A stretch of 59,536 nucleotides of DNA from Armatimonadota bacterium (GCA_023474015.1 JAMCYN010000121.1:1-59536), one strand, 5' to 3'; shown: positions 42,901 to 50,323, counted from the stretch's first letter. Translations and numbers: made by a program. Notes: a model not told the origin generated them from the sequence alone.

Positions 42901-44343
42901 ACCCCTCGCACGCACGAGCCGCTGTTCCGCGAGACCGCGCGCGAGTGCGGCTTGAACCCGTTCCTGGTCGATATGGCCAATATTCGCGATCAATGCTCCT
43001 GGGTCCACTCGAACGATCCCGATGCGGCGACCGAAAAGTCCATCGACCTCGTTCGCATGGCCGTGAGCCGAGCCGCCAGGCTGATGGCTCTGCAGAGCGA
43101 GCAGCTTCCGGTTAATCAGTCGGCGCTGGTAATCGGCGGCGGGCCGAGCGGCATGACCGCCGCGCTCTCGCTCGCCAACCAGGGGTTCACCGTGCATCTG
43201 GTCGAGAAAGAGGACAAGCTCGGCGGCAGGCTGGCTCCCGGAGCGCTTCGCGACAAGCTCGCGGCGTCGGTTGATAAGCACCCACTGATACATACGTATC
43301 TATCGTCGAAGGTAGCTTCATTGAAGGGTCACGTCGGCAACTTCGGAAGCGAAGTCAAGATGCCCGATGGTACAAGACTGGTCTCGCACGGCATTGTGCT
43401 CGTTGCGTCCGGCGGCGCTGAGTATGTGCCGACGGAGTATCTCTACGGCAAGGATACCCGAGTTGTCACCCAGCGCGAGCTCGAAGTGAGTATCGCCGAG
43501 AGCAAGCTGGACCTGCCCGCGAACGCGACGGTGGCGATGATCCAGTGCGTCGGCTCGCGCAACGAGGAGCGCCCGTTCTGCAGCCGCAGGTGCTGCAAGG
43601 AGGCCGTCTCGAACGCTATTCGGGTCAAGGAGCTGCGGCCCGAGGCGAACGTCGTCGTCCTTTATCGTGACATGCGGACCTACGGCGCGAGCGAACTGCT
43701 CTACCAGAAGGCGCGCGAGATGGGCGTTCTGTTTATGAGATACGACTCAGAGCGCCCGCCCGAGGTGACCGGGGGCGATAAACTCAAGTTGAAGTTCGTT
43801 GATCCCGATTTAGGCCTGCCCGCGAGCCTGAGCATCGACCTGCTCGCGCTCTCGACGGGCATATCCCCAGCCGCGAGCAACGAAGAGACATCCGAGCTTG
43901 CGAAGATTCCGATCAATGCAGACGGGTTCTTCCTGGAAGCTCACGTGAAGCTGCGGCCCGTGGACTTCGCCTCGGAGGGCATCTTCCTCTGCGGCAGCGC
44001 CCACTCGCCGAAGAGCACCGTCGAGAATATGCAGCAGGCGCGCGCCGCCGCGGGCCGTGCCGCCACGATACTGAGCAAGGACAAGATGATGGTCGGCGGG
44101 CAGGTGAGCTGCGTGGATGTGCGCAAGTGCGTAAGCTGCCTGACATGCGTAAAGGTCTGCCCCTACGGCGCGCCGGAGGTCAGCGTGGTCAACAACAAGA
44201 ACCGCGTCGAAATCCAGGCCGCCAAGTGCATGGGCTGCGGAAGTTGCGCGTCGGACTGCCCCGCCAAGGCAATCGAACTGCGGCACTTCATGGACGACCA
44301 GATCGAGGCAGCCATAGAAGCGCTGCTGGAGGTAGTGGGCTAA
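39946..44343 (+). CDS. hdrA: HdrA fusion: HdrA-GltD (NADPH module)-HdrA, 1465 residues
   Basis: A fusion about twice the size of HdrA. Residues 15-110: HdrA FAD domain (VMVCGGGVAGIQSALDLA, DCATCIISPKLVEC). About 117-230: 4Fe-4S CNSCGDCEKVCP and the GltD-type Fe-S helix domain (CVSACP, CGYVCHRPCEAEC). About 255-600: FAD/NADPH domain of the GltD type (GSGPAGLGAADYL, GAGNAAMDIARTAL, GGDVVAGAGTLSEAV). About 620-890: Cys-rich CLACGVCCECGECVKAC and the rest of HdrA-1. About 915-1385: second HdrA (ICHCGINIAGVVNID, GGGPSGMTAAL). End: two 4Fe-4S motifs (CVSCLTCVKVCP, CMGCGSCASDCP). Repeat words are inserted in frame near residues 240-250 and 469-483. It should bifurcate electrons among NAD(P)H, ferredoxin and the Hdr/MetF partners. 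Confidence 0.93.
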   Translation: MTMIDSMNNANSPIGAVMVCGGGVAGIQSALDLANSGYKVYLVEKSATVGGKMAQLDKTFPTGDCATCIISPKLVECARNLNIEILTQSQVEEMSGEPGRFKVKLRQKARFVDTAKCNSCGDCEKVCPVSVPDNFNRGLAKKTAIHKVTAQAVPNAYVVNKRERPPCVSACPMGQNAQGYVALLAKGKVAEAAEIIRKDNPLPLICGYVCHRPCEAECQQGEYGDAVSIRNLKRFAIEHSPTPNPQPLTPRAERVAIIGSGPAGLGAADYLARKGYRVTIYEALPVPGGMMRAGIPDFRLPRGVIDSQIDDILNLGVELKLNAPIGTGLSIDGLLESGYKAVFAAVGAQRSSSLGIEGENLDGVLPGIEFIRDANLGREAKIGNRVAVIGAGNAAMDIARTALRLGSKDVTIVYRRTKKEMPADPVEVEDAIREGVKFIFLTNPKQFVGSNNKLTGIECLKMKLSDEKDASGRRRPEPVEGSEHIIECDNAILATGQVPDMDFGHGAELELNKWGLLKVDPVTLATSKPGVFAGGDVVAGAGTLSEAVAAGIRAAESIERFINGEDLAAGRDADSRVWTNEQHRQLELQHQRERRIRSKRVEFDHDNGYTAEQAVAEAERCLACGVCCECGECVKACLPKAIDHGMKDSYRELEVGAVILAPGYEEFDAKLRGEFGFGRYPNVVTNVQFERMLSASGPFGGHLQRPADGVEPKKIAFIQCVGSRDAANNRPYCSSVCCMAAIKESLIAADHAPGLETTIFYTDIRAFGKDFDRYYERAKSSGVKFERSMISRVVEMPGSKNLRLSYIKDGKPIDEEFDIVVLSTGMRPSDEALRTANAVGVELNECGFCKTDEVATVATSRAGVFVSGAFQEPKDIPETVTQASAAAAMAMELLAPARGTMITEKKYPKERDFTDAPPRIGVFICHCGINIAGVVNIDRVVEAAKSMDYVAYAENQVYACADNTQEHIKEIIKEHDLNRLIVASCTPRTHEPLFRETARECGLNPFLVDMANIRDQCSWVHSNDPDAATEKSIDLVRMAVSRAARLMALQSEQLPVNQSALVIGGGPSGMTAALSLANQGFTVHLVEKEDKLGGRLAPGALRDKLAASVDKHPLIHTYLSSKVASLKGHVGNFGSEVKMPDGTRLVSHGIVLVASGGAEYVPTEYLYGKDTRVVTQRELEVSIAESKLDLPANATVAMIQCVGSRNEERPFCSRRCCKEAVSNAIRVKELRPEANVVVLYRDMRTYGASELLYQKAREMGVLFMRYDSERPPEVTGGDKLKLKFVDPDLGLPASLSIDLLALSTGISPAASNEETSELAKIPINADGFFLEAHVKLRPVDFASEGIFLCGSAHSPKSTVENMQQARAAAGRAATILSKDKMMVGGQVSCVDVRKCVSCLTCVKVCPYGAPEVSVVNNKNRVEIQAAKCMGCGSCASDCPAKAIELRHFMDDQIEAAIEALLEVVG
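40664..40695 (+). repeat. In-frame tandem word (AACCCCT) in hdrA
   Basis: CCCCAACCCCTAACCCC repeated, encoding SPTPNPQPLTP between the Fe-S helix domain and the NADPH-binding domain. Confidence 0.65.
41350..41391 (+). repeat. In-frame family C core plus palindrome in hdrA
   Basis: GACGCCTCCGGAAGGCGTC (41350-41368) is palindromic. CCCGAGCCTGTCGAAGGGTC (41371-41390) is the reverse complement of 24588-24607 except for one base. It encodes RRRPEPVEGS in an outer loop of the GltD-like domain. Confidence 0.8.
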
Positions 44344-44430
44344 ATGCAGAATGCAGATTGCAGAATGCAGAATAAACGGACCCCGTACGTAGGGTCGTTC
44401 TGCATTCTGCATTCATCATTCTGCATTTAC
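44343..44430. repeat. Dispersed inverted-repeat element, family A copy 3
   Basis: ATGCAGAATGCAGATTGCAG on the left, TTCTGCATTCTGCATTCATC on the right, core GGACC/GGGTC. It begins at the hdrA stop and lies inside the operon, 17 bases before the mvhD copy 2 start. Confidence 0.85.
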
Positions 44431-44446
44431 TAAGGTGGAATCCATT

Positions 44447-44887
44447 ATGGGCTTTGAACCTAAAATACTAGCGCTTTGCTGTCACTACTGCGCGTATGCC
44501 GCCGCCGACTTGGCCGGCTCGATGCGCGTTCAATATCCGCCGAACGTGCGAGTGCTGAGGCTGCCTTGCACCGGCAAGATGGACATCAACTACGTTATGA
44601 AGGCGTTCGAGAGCGGCGTCGATGGCGTGATCGTGGCGGGGTGTCTGGAGGGCGGCTGCCATTTCCAAGAGGGCAACCTGCGCGCGAAGAAACGTGTCGC
44701 CACCGCGAAACAGGTCCTCACCGAGGCCGGGATCGAGGGCGAGAGGCTGGAGATGTTCAATCTGTCCTCGGCCATGGGCGGCGCCTTCGCCGAGATTGTC
44801 CAGACTATGACCGAAAGAATCAAGAAACTCGGACCAAGCCCGCTTCGACAGGCGCGGGAGAAGGTCCTTCAGGAGGCCGCAAGATGA
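44447..44887 (+). CDS. MvhD-type iron-sulfur subunit (copy 2)
   Basis: 146 residues; the ATG at 44447 has AAGGTGGA upstream. MvhD pattern: ALCCHYCAYAAADLAGS, LRLPCTGKMDINYVMKAFESGVDGV, GCLEGGCHFQEGN, RLEMFNLSSAMG. It keeps the N-terminal CCxxC set that copy 1 at 31251 lacks, so it is the more standard MvhD. It is expected to bridge HdrA and MetV. The stop overlaps the metV start (ATGA). Confidence 0.93.
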   Translation: MGFEPKILALCCHYCAYAAADLAGSMRVQYPPNVRVLRLPCTGKMDINYVMKAFESGVDGVIVAGCLEGGCHFQEGNLRAKKRVATAKQVLTEAGIEGERLEMFNLSSAMGGAFAEIVQTMTERIKKLGPSPLRQAREKVLQEAAR

Positions 44888-45570
44888 TAGTTGCGCATAG
44901 AAAGAACATTCAGGACCTGAAAGCGGACCTGTCTCAATACAAGCGGATACTTGTGCTCGGCTGCGGCACGTGCGTGACGGTGTGCCTGGCGGGCGGCGAG
45001 CGGGAGGTGGGCATGATCAGCTCTGCCCTGCGGATCGCCTACAACATCGGCAATGAGGAGCACGAGATCGCCGAGCGCACCATCGAGCGCCAGTGCGAGA
45101 ACGAGTTCATCGAGGATATCCTTGAGGAAGTCAAGAACGCGGACGCGGTGCTCTCGCTCGCGTGCGGCGCGGGCGTGCAGGCGATTGCCGAGCGCTACCC
45201 GAACATTCCCGTCTACCCCGGCCTCGACACGAAGTTCATCGGCATCTTGCAGGAGCAGGGAATCTGGACCGAGAAGTGCGCCGCGTGCGGAAGCTGCGTG
45301 CTCGGAACCTACGGCGCGGTCTGCCCCGTGACTCGATGCTCCAAGAGCCTCCTCAACGGCCCCTGCGGCGGCGCTCGCGAAGGCAAGTGCGAGGTCTCAC
45401 CCGAGATCGACTGCGGCTGGCAGCTTATCTATGATCGCCTGAAAGCTCTAGGCCAGCTCGAGCGCATATTGGAGTTCGCCGAGCTTGCCGACTGGTCCAA
45501 GAGCCACGAGGGCGGATGCCGGAAAGTCGTGCGGGAGGATCAGAGGATTAAGCACTCGGCGAAGTCGTGA
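44884..45570 (+). CDS. metV: MetV-like methylenetetrahydrofolate reductase partner subunit
   Basis: 228 residues; the ATG overlaps the mvhD stop. Cys-rich C-terminus typical of the MTHFR C-terminal/MetV family: CAACGSCVLGTYGAVCPVTRC, LLNGPCGGAREGKCE and CGWQLIYDRL. The N-terminal half (ILVLGCGTCVTVCLAGGEREV, VLSLACGAGVQAIAERY) has a Rossmann-like pattern with Cys pairs. MetV carries 4Fe-4S clusters and supports MetF in acetogens. Ending the operon with metV while metF stands second strongly supports a MetFV complex with Hdr and MvhD. Confidence 0.9.
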   Translation: MIVAHRKNIQDLKADLSQYKRILVLGCGTCVTVCLAGGEREVGMISSALRIAYNIGNEEHEIAERTIERQCENEFIEDILEEVKNADAVLSLACGAGVQAIAERYPNIPVYPGLDTKFIGILQEQGIWTEKCAACGSCVLGTYGAVCPVTRCSKSLLNGPCGGAREGKCEVSPEIDCGWQLIYDRLKALGQLERILEFAELADWSKSHEGGCRKVVREDQRIKHSAKS

Positions 45571-45595
45571 CCACGAAAGCACGAGTACACGAAAT
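45571..45595. repeat. Family B half-element
   Basis: CCACGAAAGCACGAGTACAC right after metV matches a B left arm with no partner. It may be a remnant of a composite copy. Confidence 0.5.
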
Positions 45596-45631
45596 GTCCC
45601 TCCAGGTATCTTGCTTGGATATCCTTATAGG

Positions 45632-46663
45632 CTAAGTCCCTCGCCGTCGTATGCCGAGAAGGGATACTAATCCCCCAGCCAAGGCGATAATCGACGAAGG
45701 CTCAGGTACAGCTGCCGCAACACGAAACCCCACCGCATATGATATGGCCGGGTACGTTCCGCTGCCACGGTACGCGGACCGGAAGCGAAAACTCGCCTGA
45801 CCGTAATCGCCGCCGCGTATCCCGCGCATCGAGGATGTGTCGTCGAATACGGCGGTAACGTCCTCAATCCACTCGGAAATATTACCAGCCTGATCGAACG
45901 TTCCGTATGCGCTCTCGGAGTTTTCGAACTCTCCGACGTCAGTCAGGCAATCAGGAGACCCACCGATGGTGTAATCACCATCAGCCAGCTTGAAGTTGGC
46001 ATTGTTGCCAGGGTCGGGGGTGACAAGATCGTTGCTCGGAGCCGAGTTGCTCCGAGTTGGGTAAGCCCAGTAGCCTGCCTGAGTTCCTCCGCCCTTGTAG
46101 TATGCAGCCTTGTGCCATTCGTCCTCACTCGGAATAAACCACCTTGCCCCGGGGTTTCTGACGATATTGCGTCCGTCAAAGCCGTTGTAGCCGTTCAGCG
46201 TGTATGCGCCTGTCTCGGTGTCGCCGTCACCCTGACCGTTATGAAGCCAGTTCGCGAATCTGCAGGCATTCCAGAAGCTTACGCAGTTGACCGGCGCGTT
46301 AGCGGCGGATGATACGCTGTAGATGTAGTTGCCGGGCGAACTACTACGAATGATACCTGAGAGGTAGGCATCTGCGCTGTATAAACCATATGGGTCTGAC
46401 ATTGCCTTGTGGTTCAGGAAATCCGTATACTGCGCGGCACTGACTTCAAACTTGCCGATGTTATAGGTGTAGGATACCGAGCCACATATTCTACTTGGAC
46501 CGACTCCGCCTGCGCCGGAGCCAGCAAGCTCACCCACGTTCCCCGAATCGCCGACTGTGACTGTCTCCAAGTTCGTGAGCCCCGGGCCCATATTAAACAC
46601 ATCCGCCTGAGCGTTGACGCCCAGGCACAGCAGCGCAAGCGCTGCCACAAAGACCTTATTCAT
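45632..46663 (-). CDS. Formylglycine-generating-enzyme-like (sulfatase-modifying factor) protein with PEP-CTERM anchor
   Basis: 343 residues; GGAGGAG lies before the ATG. Signal peptide MNKVFVAALALLCLGVNAQA. The FGE-sulfatase domain has YNIGKFEVSAAQYTDFLN, NAPVNCVSFWNACRFANWLH, ARWFIPSEDEWHKAAYYKGG, the GTFDQAGNISEW-type motif and MRGIRGGDYG. A C-terminal PEP-CTERM sorting signal follows: VPEPSS, a hydrophobic stretch, then RRRG. Many members of this fold are not sulfatase activators, and the catalytic Cys pair of true FGE was not clear, so a binding or unknown enzymatic role is possible. The protein is exported and processed by an exosortase that is not in this window. Confidence 0.88.
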   Translation of the reverse strand: MNKVFVAALALLCLGVNAQADVFNMGPGLTNLETVTVGDSGNVGELAGSGAGGVGPSRICGSVSYTYNIGKFEVSAAQYTDFLNHKAMSDPYGLYSADAYLSGIIRSSSPGNYIYSVSSAANAPVNCVSFWNACRFANWLHNGQGDGDTETGAYTLNGYNGFDGRNIVRNPGARWFIPSEDEWHKAAYYKGGGTQAGYWAYPTRSNSAPSNDLVTPDPGNNANFKLADGDYTIGGSPDCLTDVGEFENSESAYGTFDQAGNISEWIEDVTAVFDDTSSMRGIRGGDYGQASFRFRSAYRGSGTYPAISYAVGFRVAAAVPEPSSIIALAGGLVSLLGIRRRGT

Positions 46664-46760
46664 CTATTCTCCTCCAGCGTGTTGGGTTGTGGCACTCGCG
46701 GCGACTATTTCACTCGCGTCCCGCGATATGCATGCTTAATAGGCTTAGCGAATCACTAAC

Positions 46761-46791
46761 ATTATGTACACTCCCTGCCGGAACTTGTCAA
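46761..46791 (-). promoter_or_regulatory. Promoter of the FGE-like PEP-CTERM gene
   Basis: On the minus strand, TTGACA (46791-46786), a 17-base spacer and TACATA (46768-46763), with CATAAT overlapping. About 100 bases upstream of the start at 46663. Confidence 0.6.
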
Positions 46792-46822
46792 GGGTCGTTT
46801 TCAATGGCTTGAACGTGAAGTC

Positions 46823-47040
46823 AATAAAATACTGGTAGTTTTACCAGGCCGCATGCGATAAGGCTCGCCCCACGCCTGGCGGTCCGAGTGACCGGGGTTG
46901 GTATGGTCACGCGGACCATAGGCGCAGGGCGGCAGCCTCCGGGGTGTGGTATCACACCCCTGGGCGATCAGCCCGCCGACCTTCATGGGACGGACTTTCG
47001 CCCAAAGTTTTGCTCCTGGTCGGTTGCCTTGACAATCGAC
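46823..47040 (-). ncRNA. Candidate structured RNA ending in an intrinsic terminator
   Basis: On the minus strand the region folds into several strong local helices: GGGGTGTG/CACACCCC, GGTCCG...GTGACC with GGTCAC...CGGACC, GGGCGG/CCGCCC-type pairs, and a terminal stem CTGGTA/TACCAG (46832-46847) followed by TATTTTATT. No reading frame uses it. It is upstream of the FGE-like gene but separated from it by that gene's own promoter, so a free small RNA or an upstream riboswitch-terminator is suggested. The 5' end (about 47040) is approximate. I could not match it to RNase P, tmRNA, 6S RNA, SRP RNA or a common riboswitch. Confidence 0.45.
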
Positions 47041-47057
47041 CCGTCGTACTATATGTA
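47029..47057 (+). promoter_or_regulatory. Plus-strand promoter-like sequence
   Basis: TTGACA (47029-47034), a 17-base spacer and TATGTA (47052-47057). A transcript would run through the family A element at 47166 and antisense to the aminotransferase 3' end. No supported gene lies downstream. Confidence 0.35.
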
Positions 47058-47165
47058 TGCTCTCAATAGAGGCGATCTCAAACTTCCGGCCTTAGGGCGT
47101 GGGTGCAATTGAAAGTGCGGGCCATAATTCAGAGGGTCGTTATGAAGAACAAGATCGGGAAGTCG

Positions 47166-47240
47166 GATGAATGCAGAATGAAGGGACTTCGTTCCCCAGG
47201 TCAATCTGCATTCTGCAATCCGCAATCCGCAATTTCCCTC
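47166..47240. repeat. Dispersed inverted-repeat element, family A copy 4
   Basis: GGATGAATGCAGAATGAAGG on the left and CAATCTGCATTCTGC with two CAATCCG words on the right. The right half encodes the last residues of the aminotransferase on the minus strand. Confidence 0.75.
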
Positions 47241-48406
47241 TGCTTTAGCTTCTCCAGCCGTTCGACCGCCTTACAGAGGGTCTCCTCGGTCTTGCAGAAC
47301 GCGAACCTGATCTTGTTGCGGCCTAGTTCGCGCGTCGAATAGAAACTGCTGCCGGGGACGGTCGCCACGCCGATCTCGTTGACCAGATATGACGCGAACT
47401 CGATATCGTCACCAGCCCCGAACGCGCTGATGTCGGTCAGCACATAATATGCGCCCTTGGGGTTGAATGGGACGAAGCCGACATCCGTAAGCTCGCGCAG
47501 GATCAGATCGCGCTTGTGGTTGTAGAACTTGGCGAGCTTGGAGTAGTAGTCCCTCGGGAGCCGCATCGCCGCGGCGGCAGCCTCCTGCAAGGGAGCGGGG
47601 GCGCCGACGGTCAGGAAGTCGTGCACCTTGCGAATGGCGCCGGTGATGTGCTCGGGAGCGATGGTCCAGCCGACGCGCCAACCGGTGGCCGAATAGGTCT
47701 TGGATATCCCGCTGATCGTGATCGTCCGTGCCTCCAGCCCCGGAACCGACGCCGGTGAGACGTGCACCGCGCCGTTGTAGAGTATGTGCTCGTAGATTTC
47801 GTCCGTCACGATCAGCGCGTCGTGCTTGGCGCAGAGTTCTGCGATAAACTCGATCTCCTCGCGCGTGAATACCTTGCCCGTTGGATTATGCGGGGTGTTG
47901 ATGACGATGGCCTTGGTCTTGTCGGAGAACGCGGCGCTTAAGGCGTCCGGGTCGAAGTGGAAATCGGGCTCGATCAGGGGCACATATACGGGTTTCGCGC
48001 CGGAAATGATTGTGTCCGGGCCGTAGTTTTCGTAGAACGGCTCGAATATGATCACCTCGTCGCCTGGGTTGATAATCGCCAGCAGCGCCGACATCATAGC
48101 CTCGGTGGCCCCGCAGGTGACGGTCACGTTCTTGTCGGGGTCGGCCTCGATGCCGTTATACCAACTCAGCTTCTCGCATATCGCGCGCCGTAACCGTGGG
48201 CTGCCCCAGGTGATCGAATACTGATTTATTCCCCGCCTGATCGCATCTATCGCCGCCTCGATCACATCTTCCGGCGGGTTAAAGTCCGGGAACCCCTGGG
48301 CGAGATTGACACCGTCCACGAGCTTGATGCGCCGCGTCATCTCGCGAATCACGGACTCGGTGAAGCCTTCCGTGCGGGCGCTGACATACGAGTTATTCAA
48401 GATCAA
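47201..48406 (-). CDS. Class I/II PLP-dependent aminotransferase
   Basis: 401 residues. The fold-type I motifs are clear: GVNLAQGFPDFNPPEDVIEA at the N-terminus, YSITWGSPRLRRAICEKL, NTPHNPTGKVFTREE, DEIYEHILY, and SGISKTYSATGWRVGW with the PLP Lys. The C-terminal Arg for the substrate carboxylate is in NKIRFAFCKTEE. This is the AspC/MetC/kynurenine aminotransferase group; the specific amino acid cannot be read. The last residues (REIADCGLQNAD) and the stop come from repeat element A4. With glutamate synthase nearby, a glutamate-dependent transamination is plausible but not shown. Confidence 0.92.
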   Translation of the reverse strand: MILNNSYVSARTEGFTESVIREMTRRIKLVDGVNLAQGFPDFNPPEDVIEAAIDAIRRGINQYSITWGSPRLRRAICEKLSWYNGIEADPDKNVTVTCGATEAMMSALLAIINPGDEVIIFEPFYENYGPDTIISGAKPVYVPLIEPDFHFDPDALSAAFSDKTKAIVINTPHNPTGKVFTREEIEFIAELCAKHDALIVTDEIYEHILYNGAVHVSPASVPGLEARTITISGISKTYSATGWRVGWTIAPEHITGAIRKVHDFLTVGAPAPLQEAAAAAMRLPRDYYSKLAKFYNHKRDLILRELTDVGFVPFNPKGAYYVLTDISAFGAGDDIEFASYLVNEIGVATVPGSSFYSTRELGRNKIRFAFCKTEETLCKAVERLEKLKQREIADCGLQNAD

Positions 48407-48517
48407 ATTGCCTTTCTATATACAAGCAGGCCCGCCAATCAACCCGGCGAGCCTGCATATATGCGAATGGCCGGCGTCGGGGTAAAATGCCTCCCGACGC
48501 ATCTGCCAAGACGCACC

Positions 48518-50203
48518 CTACTTCGCAAACGGTATTACTATGCGCATCTCGTAAGTGTCGGCGCCGGCGTCAGCGGTAAGCCCGAACACGCCGATCTTGC
48601 TCGTGACCTTCTCGGCGATCTTGCGTTCCTTGGCCGACATGTCCTTGCCTAGTGCCTTAAGGAGCGTGCCGATGTCGCCATAGAAATACATCTTGGCTTC
48701 ATCACCGAGTTGGCTCTTTACTATCTTGAAACGATTGGATGACGCCAGGGTATCGGCCTTGCCCTTCGCGACGGCAATTGCGCGATTGACGCTCGCCGAG
48801 GAGCTGGGGCCGGTTGCCGTGACGACCAGCTTATCGCCGATGACCCCGTCCCGCAGCATGTCTCCGTCCTTGCCAATCGCGCCGGAGAACATCTTCTCGC
48901 CCGCAATCGAGGCCGGTTTCATCTTCGGCGCATTCGGCACGGCCGCCAGCTTGGCGTGGACTTTGTTCAGGGTCTTATTGACGAGGTCAGGCTTGTCCAC
49001 TTTCAGGATAACCGTCATTTCGCCGGGGAAGTTCTTGGATTTTGCCTCGGCCTTCGGAACGTAGTACGCCGCGCCGCTCACTATTCGGTCCAGGATGTCG
49101 TTACCGAGGTCCAGGCCGGTGGCCATCTTGACCTGCGTCGCCACCTCCGCGAACTGCGTCCTCTGGGTGGGCTGCTTGTCCATCTGCTTCTTGGCTTCTT
49201 TCCACGCCGAGGCCCAGTCCGACATCGCGAACGCAAACACGGCGTCTTTGGGTGCGGTGGCCGCCAGTTCGTCCAGCTTCACCTTGCGCAACTCGGCGCT
49301 CTGCTGCTTTGTGACGCCGTCCATTGTAATAATAATCCCGTCCGGCCCGGCTTGTGCGGTCGTGACAGCGGCGATGTTGCTCTGGATGGCTTCCTTGATG
49401 GATTCGAGCTGCTCCGGAGGCGCGGCTGCCGCCGCAAGCGCCAGATACGGACTGAGGAACTTGTAGAACCCCTCGCCTGAATAGTAGGCAGTGGCGAAGA
49501 CAGCGGTTCCGGGCTTGCGCAACTTCGCATAGTTCTTGTCGCTAAGAAGGCTGGGCTTGCCTCCAACCGTATCCACCATCTTCTTGTAGGCCGTCTCGGT
49601 ATCCGCAAATACGACGCAGTTCTTGACCGCGCCGACATAGTTCACGATCTGCCCCAGTGGTGTGGACGCCCCGGGGATGGGTATGGCGTAATAGTGGAAC
49701 CCCTCATACTTCTTGAGCTCGAACCCGACTTTGTTCGCGTTCAGTTTGTCGCCGAGCGTCTTAATCAGGGCCGATGCGTCGCCATCGCTCCGGGCGCCTA
49801 TCGCCGCGACAAGTTGTGGAAGCATCCCGGATGGCTCGTTCATGATCGCGAGCGCCGCCGTTCCGCTCAGATGGCCGACGACATCCTTTTCAAAGTCCAT
49901 CTTGAGCTTCTTGCTCAATTCGCTGAACAGGTCCTGTTCGGTCTCCTTGACGCCGGCATCTTTCAGCACGCCGTGGATGAAGTCCATCGCGGCGTTCTTC
50001 TCCGTGGACCCTCTGAAGTCCAGGGTGATCGCGATTGCCACATCCTGTGGGATGAACGAAGCCGGATCCCCCGCCCCGCCGGTTCTGGCGATGAGAAAAT
50101 ACGCGCCGAGAGCCGCCGCGGCTATCAGGATCAGAACAACTATCAGCGGAACAGTCTTGTTGTTGCGCCCCTTGGGGTAAGCGGGCATTCCTTGCTCTTC
50201 CAT
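48518..50203 (-). CDS. DUF3352 family exported protein
   Basis: 561 residues; GGGGAGG lies ten bases before the ATG. One membrane helix (VPLIVVLILIAAAALGAYFLIA, about 18-40) anchors an extracytoplasmic DUF3352 domain with repeated motifs like DPASFIPQDVAIAITLDFRG, AVKNCVVFADTETAYKKMVD, AKLRKPGTAVFATAYYSGEG, DGDMLRDGVIGDKLVVTATG. The family has unknown function and is common in Armatimonadota, Chloroflexi and Planctomycetes. A hybrid with a prepilin-like module is at 19668. Confidence 0.85.
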   Translation of the reverse strand: MEEQGMPAYPKGRNNKTVPLIVVLILIAAAALGAYFLIARTGGAGDPASFIPQDVAIAITLDFRGSTEKNAAMDFIHGVLKDAGVKETEQDLFSELSKKLKMDFEKDVVGHLSGTAALAIMNEPSGMLPQLVAAIGARSDGDASALIKTLGDKLNANKVGFELKKYEGFHYYAIPIPGASTPLGQIVNYVGAVKNCVVFADTETAYKKMVDTVGGKPSLLSDKNYAKLRKPGTAVFATAYYSGEGFYKFLSPYLALAAAAAPPEQLESIKEAIQSNIAAVTTAQAGPDGIIITMDGVTKQQSAELRKVKLDELAATAPKDAVFAFAMSDWASAWKEAKKQMDKQPTQRTQFAEVATQVKMATGLDLGNDILDRIVSGAAYYVPKAEAKSKNFPGEMTVILKVDKPDLVNKTLNKVHAKLAAVPNAPKMKPASIAGEKMFSGAIGKDGDMLRDGVIGDKLVVTATGPSSSASVNRAIAVAKGKADTLASSNRFKIVKSQLGDEAKMYFYGDIGTLLKALGKDMSAKERKIAEKVTSKIGVFGLTADAGADTYEMRIVIPFAK

Positions 50204-50323
50204 GAATCTCTGACCTCCCCTTCGCGGGACACGGCCCGCCGCGCTTGCCGAAACGATAACAATCAGAATACTATTCCACAGTTGAGCCTACTTATCCTTT
50301 GAAAAAGTGTAATGCGCGGCGGG

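Noticed and set aside
31251..45570. True methanogen-type heterodisulfide reduction
   Set aside because: No coenzyme M or B genes and a MetFV context instead. The Hdr core more likely serves methylene-THF reductase and glutamate synthase.
47103..47342. Plus-strand frame behind the promoter-like site at 47029
   Set aside because: Its second half runs through repeat A4 and antisense to the aminotransferase, and its protein is low complexity. The ATG at 47142 has a possible ribosome site but the product has no recognisable domain.
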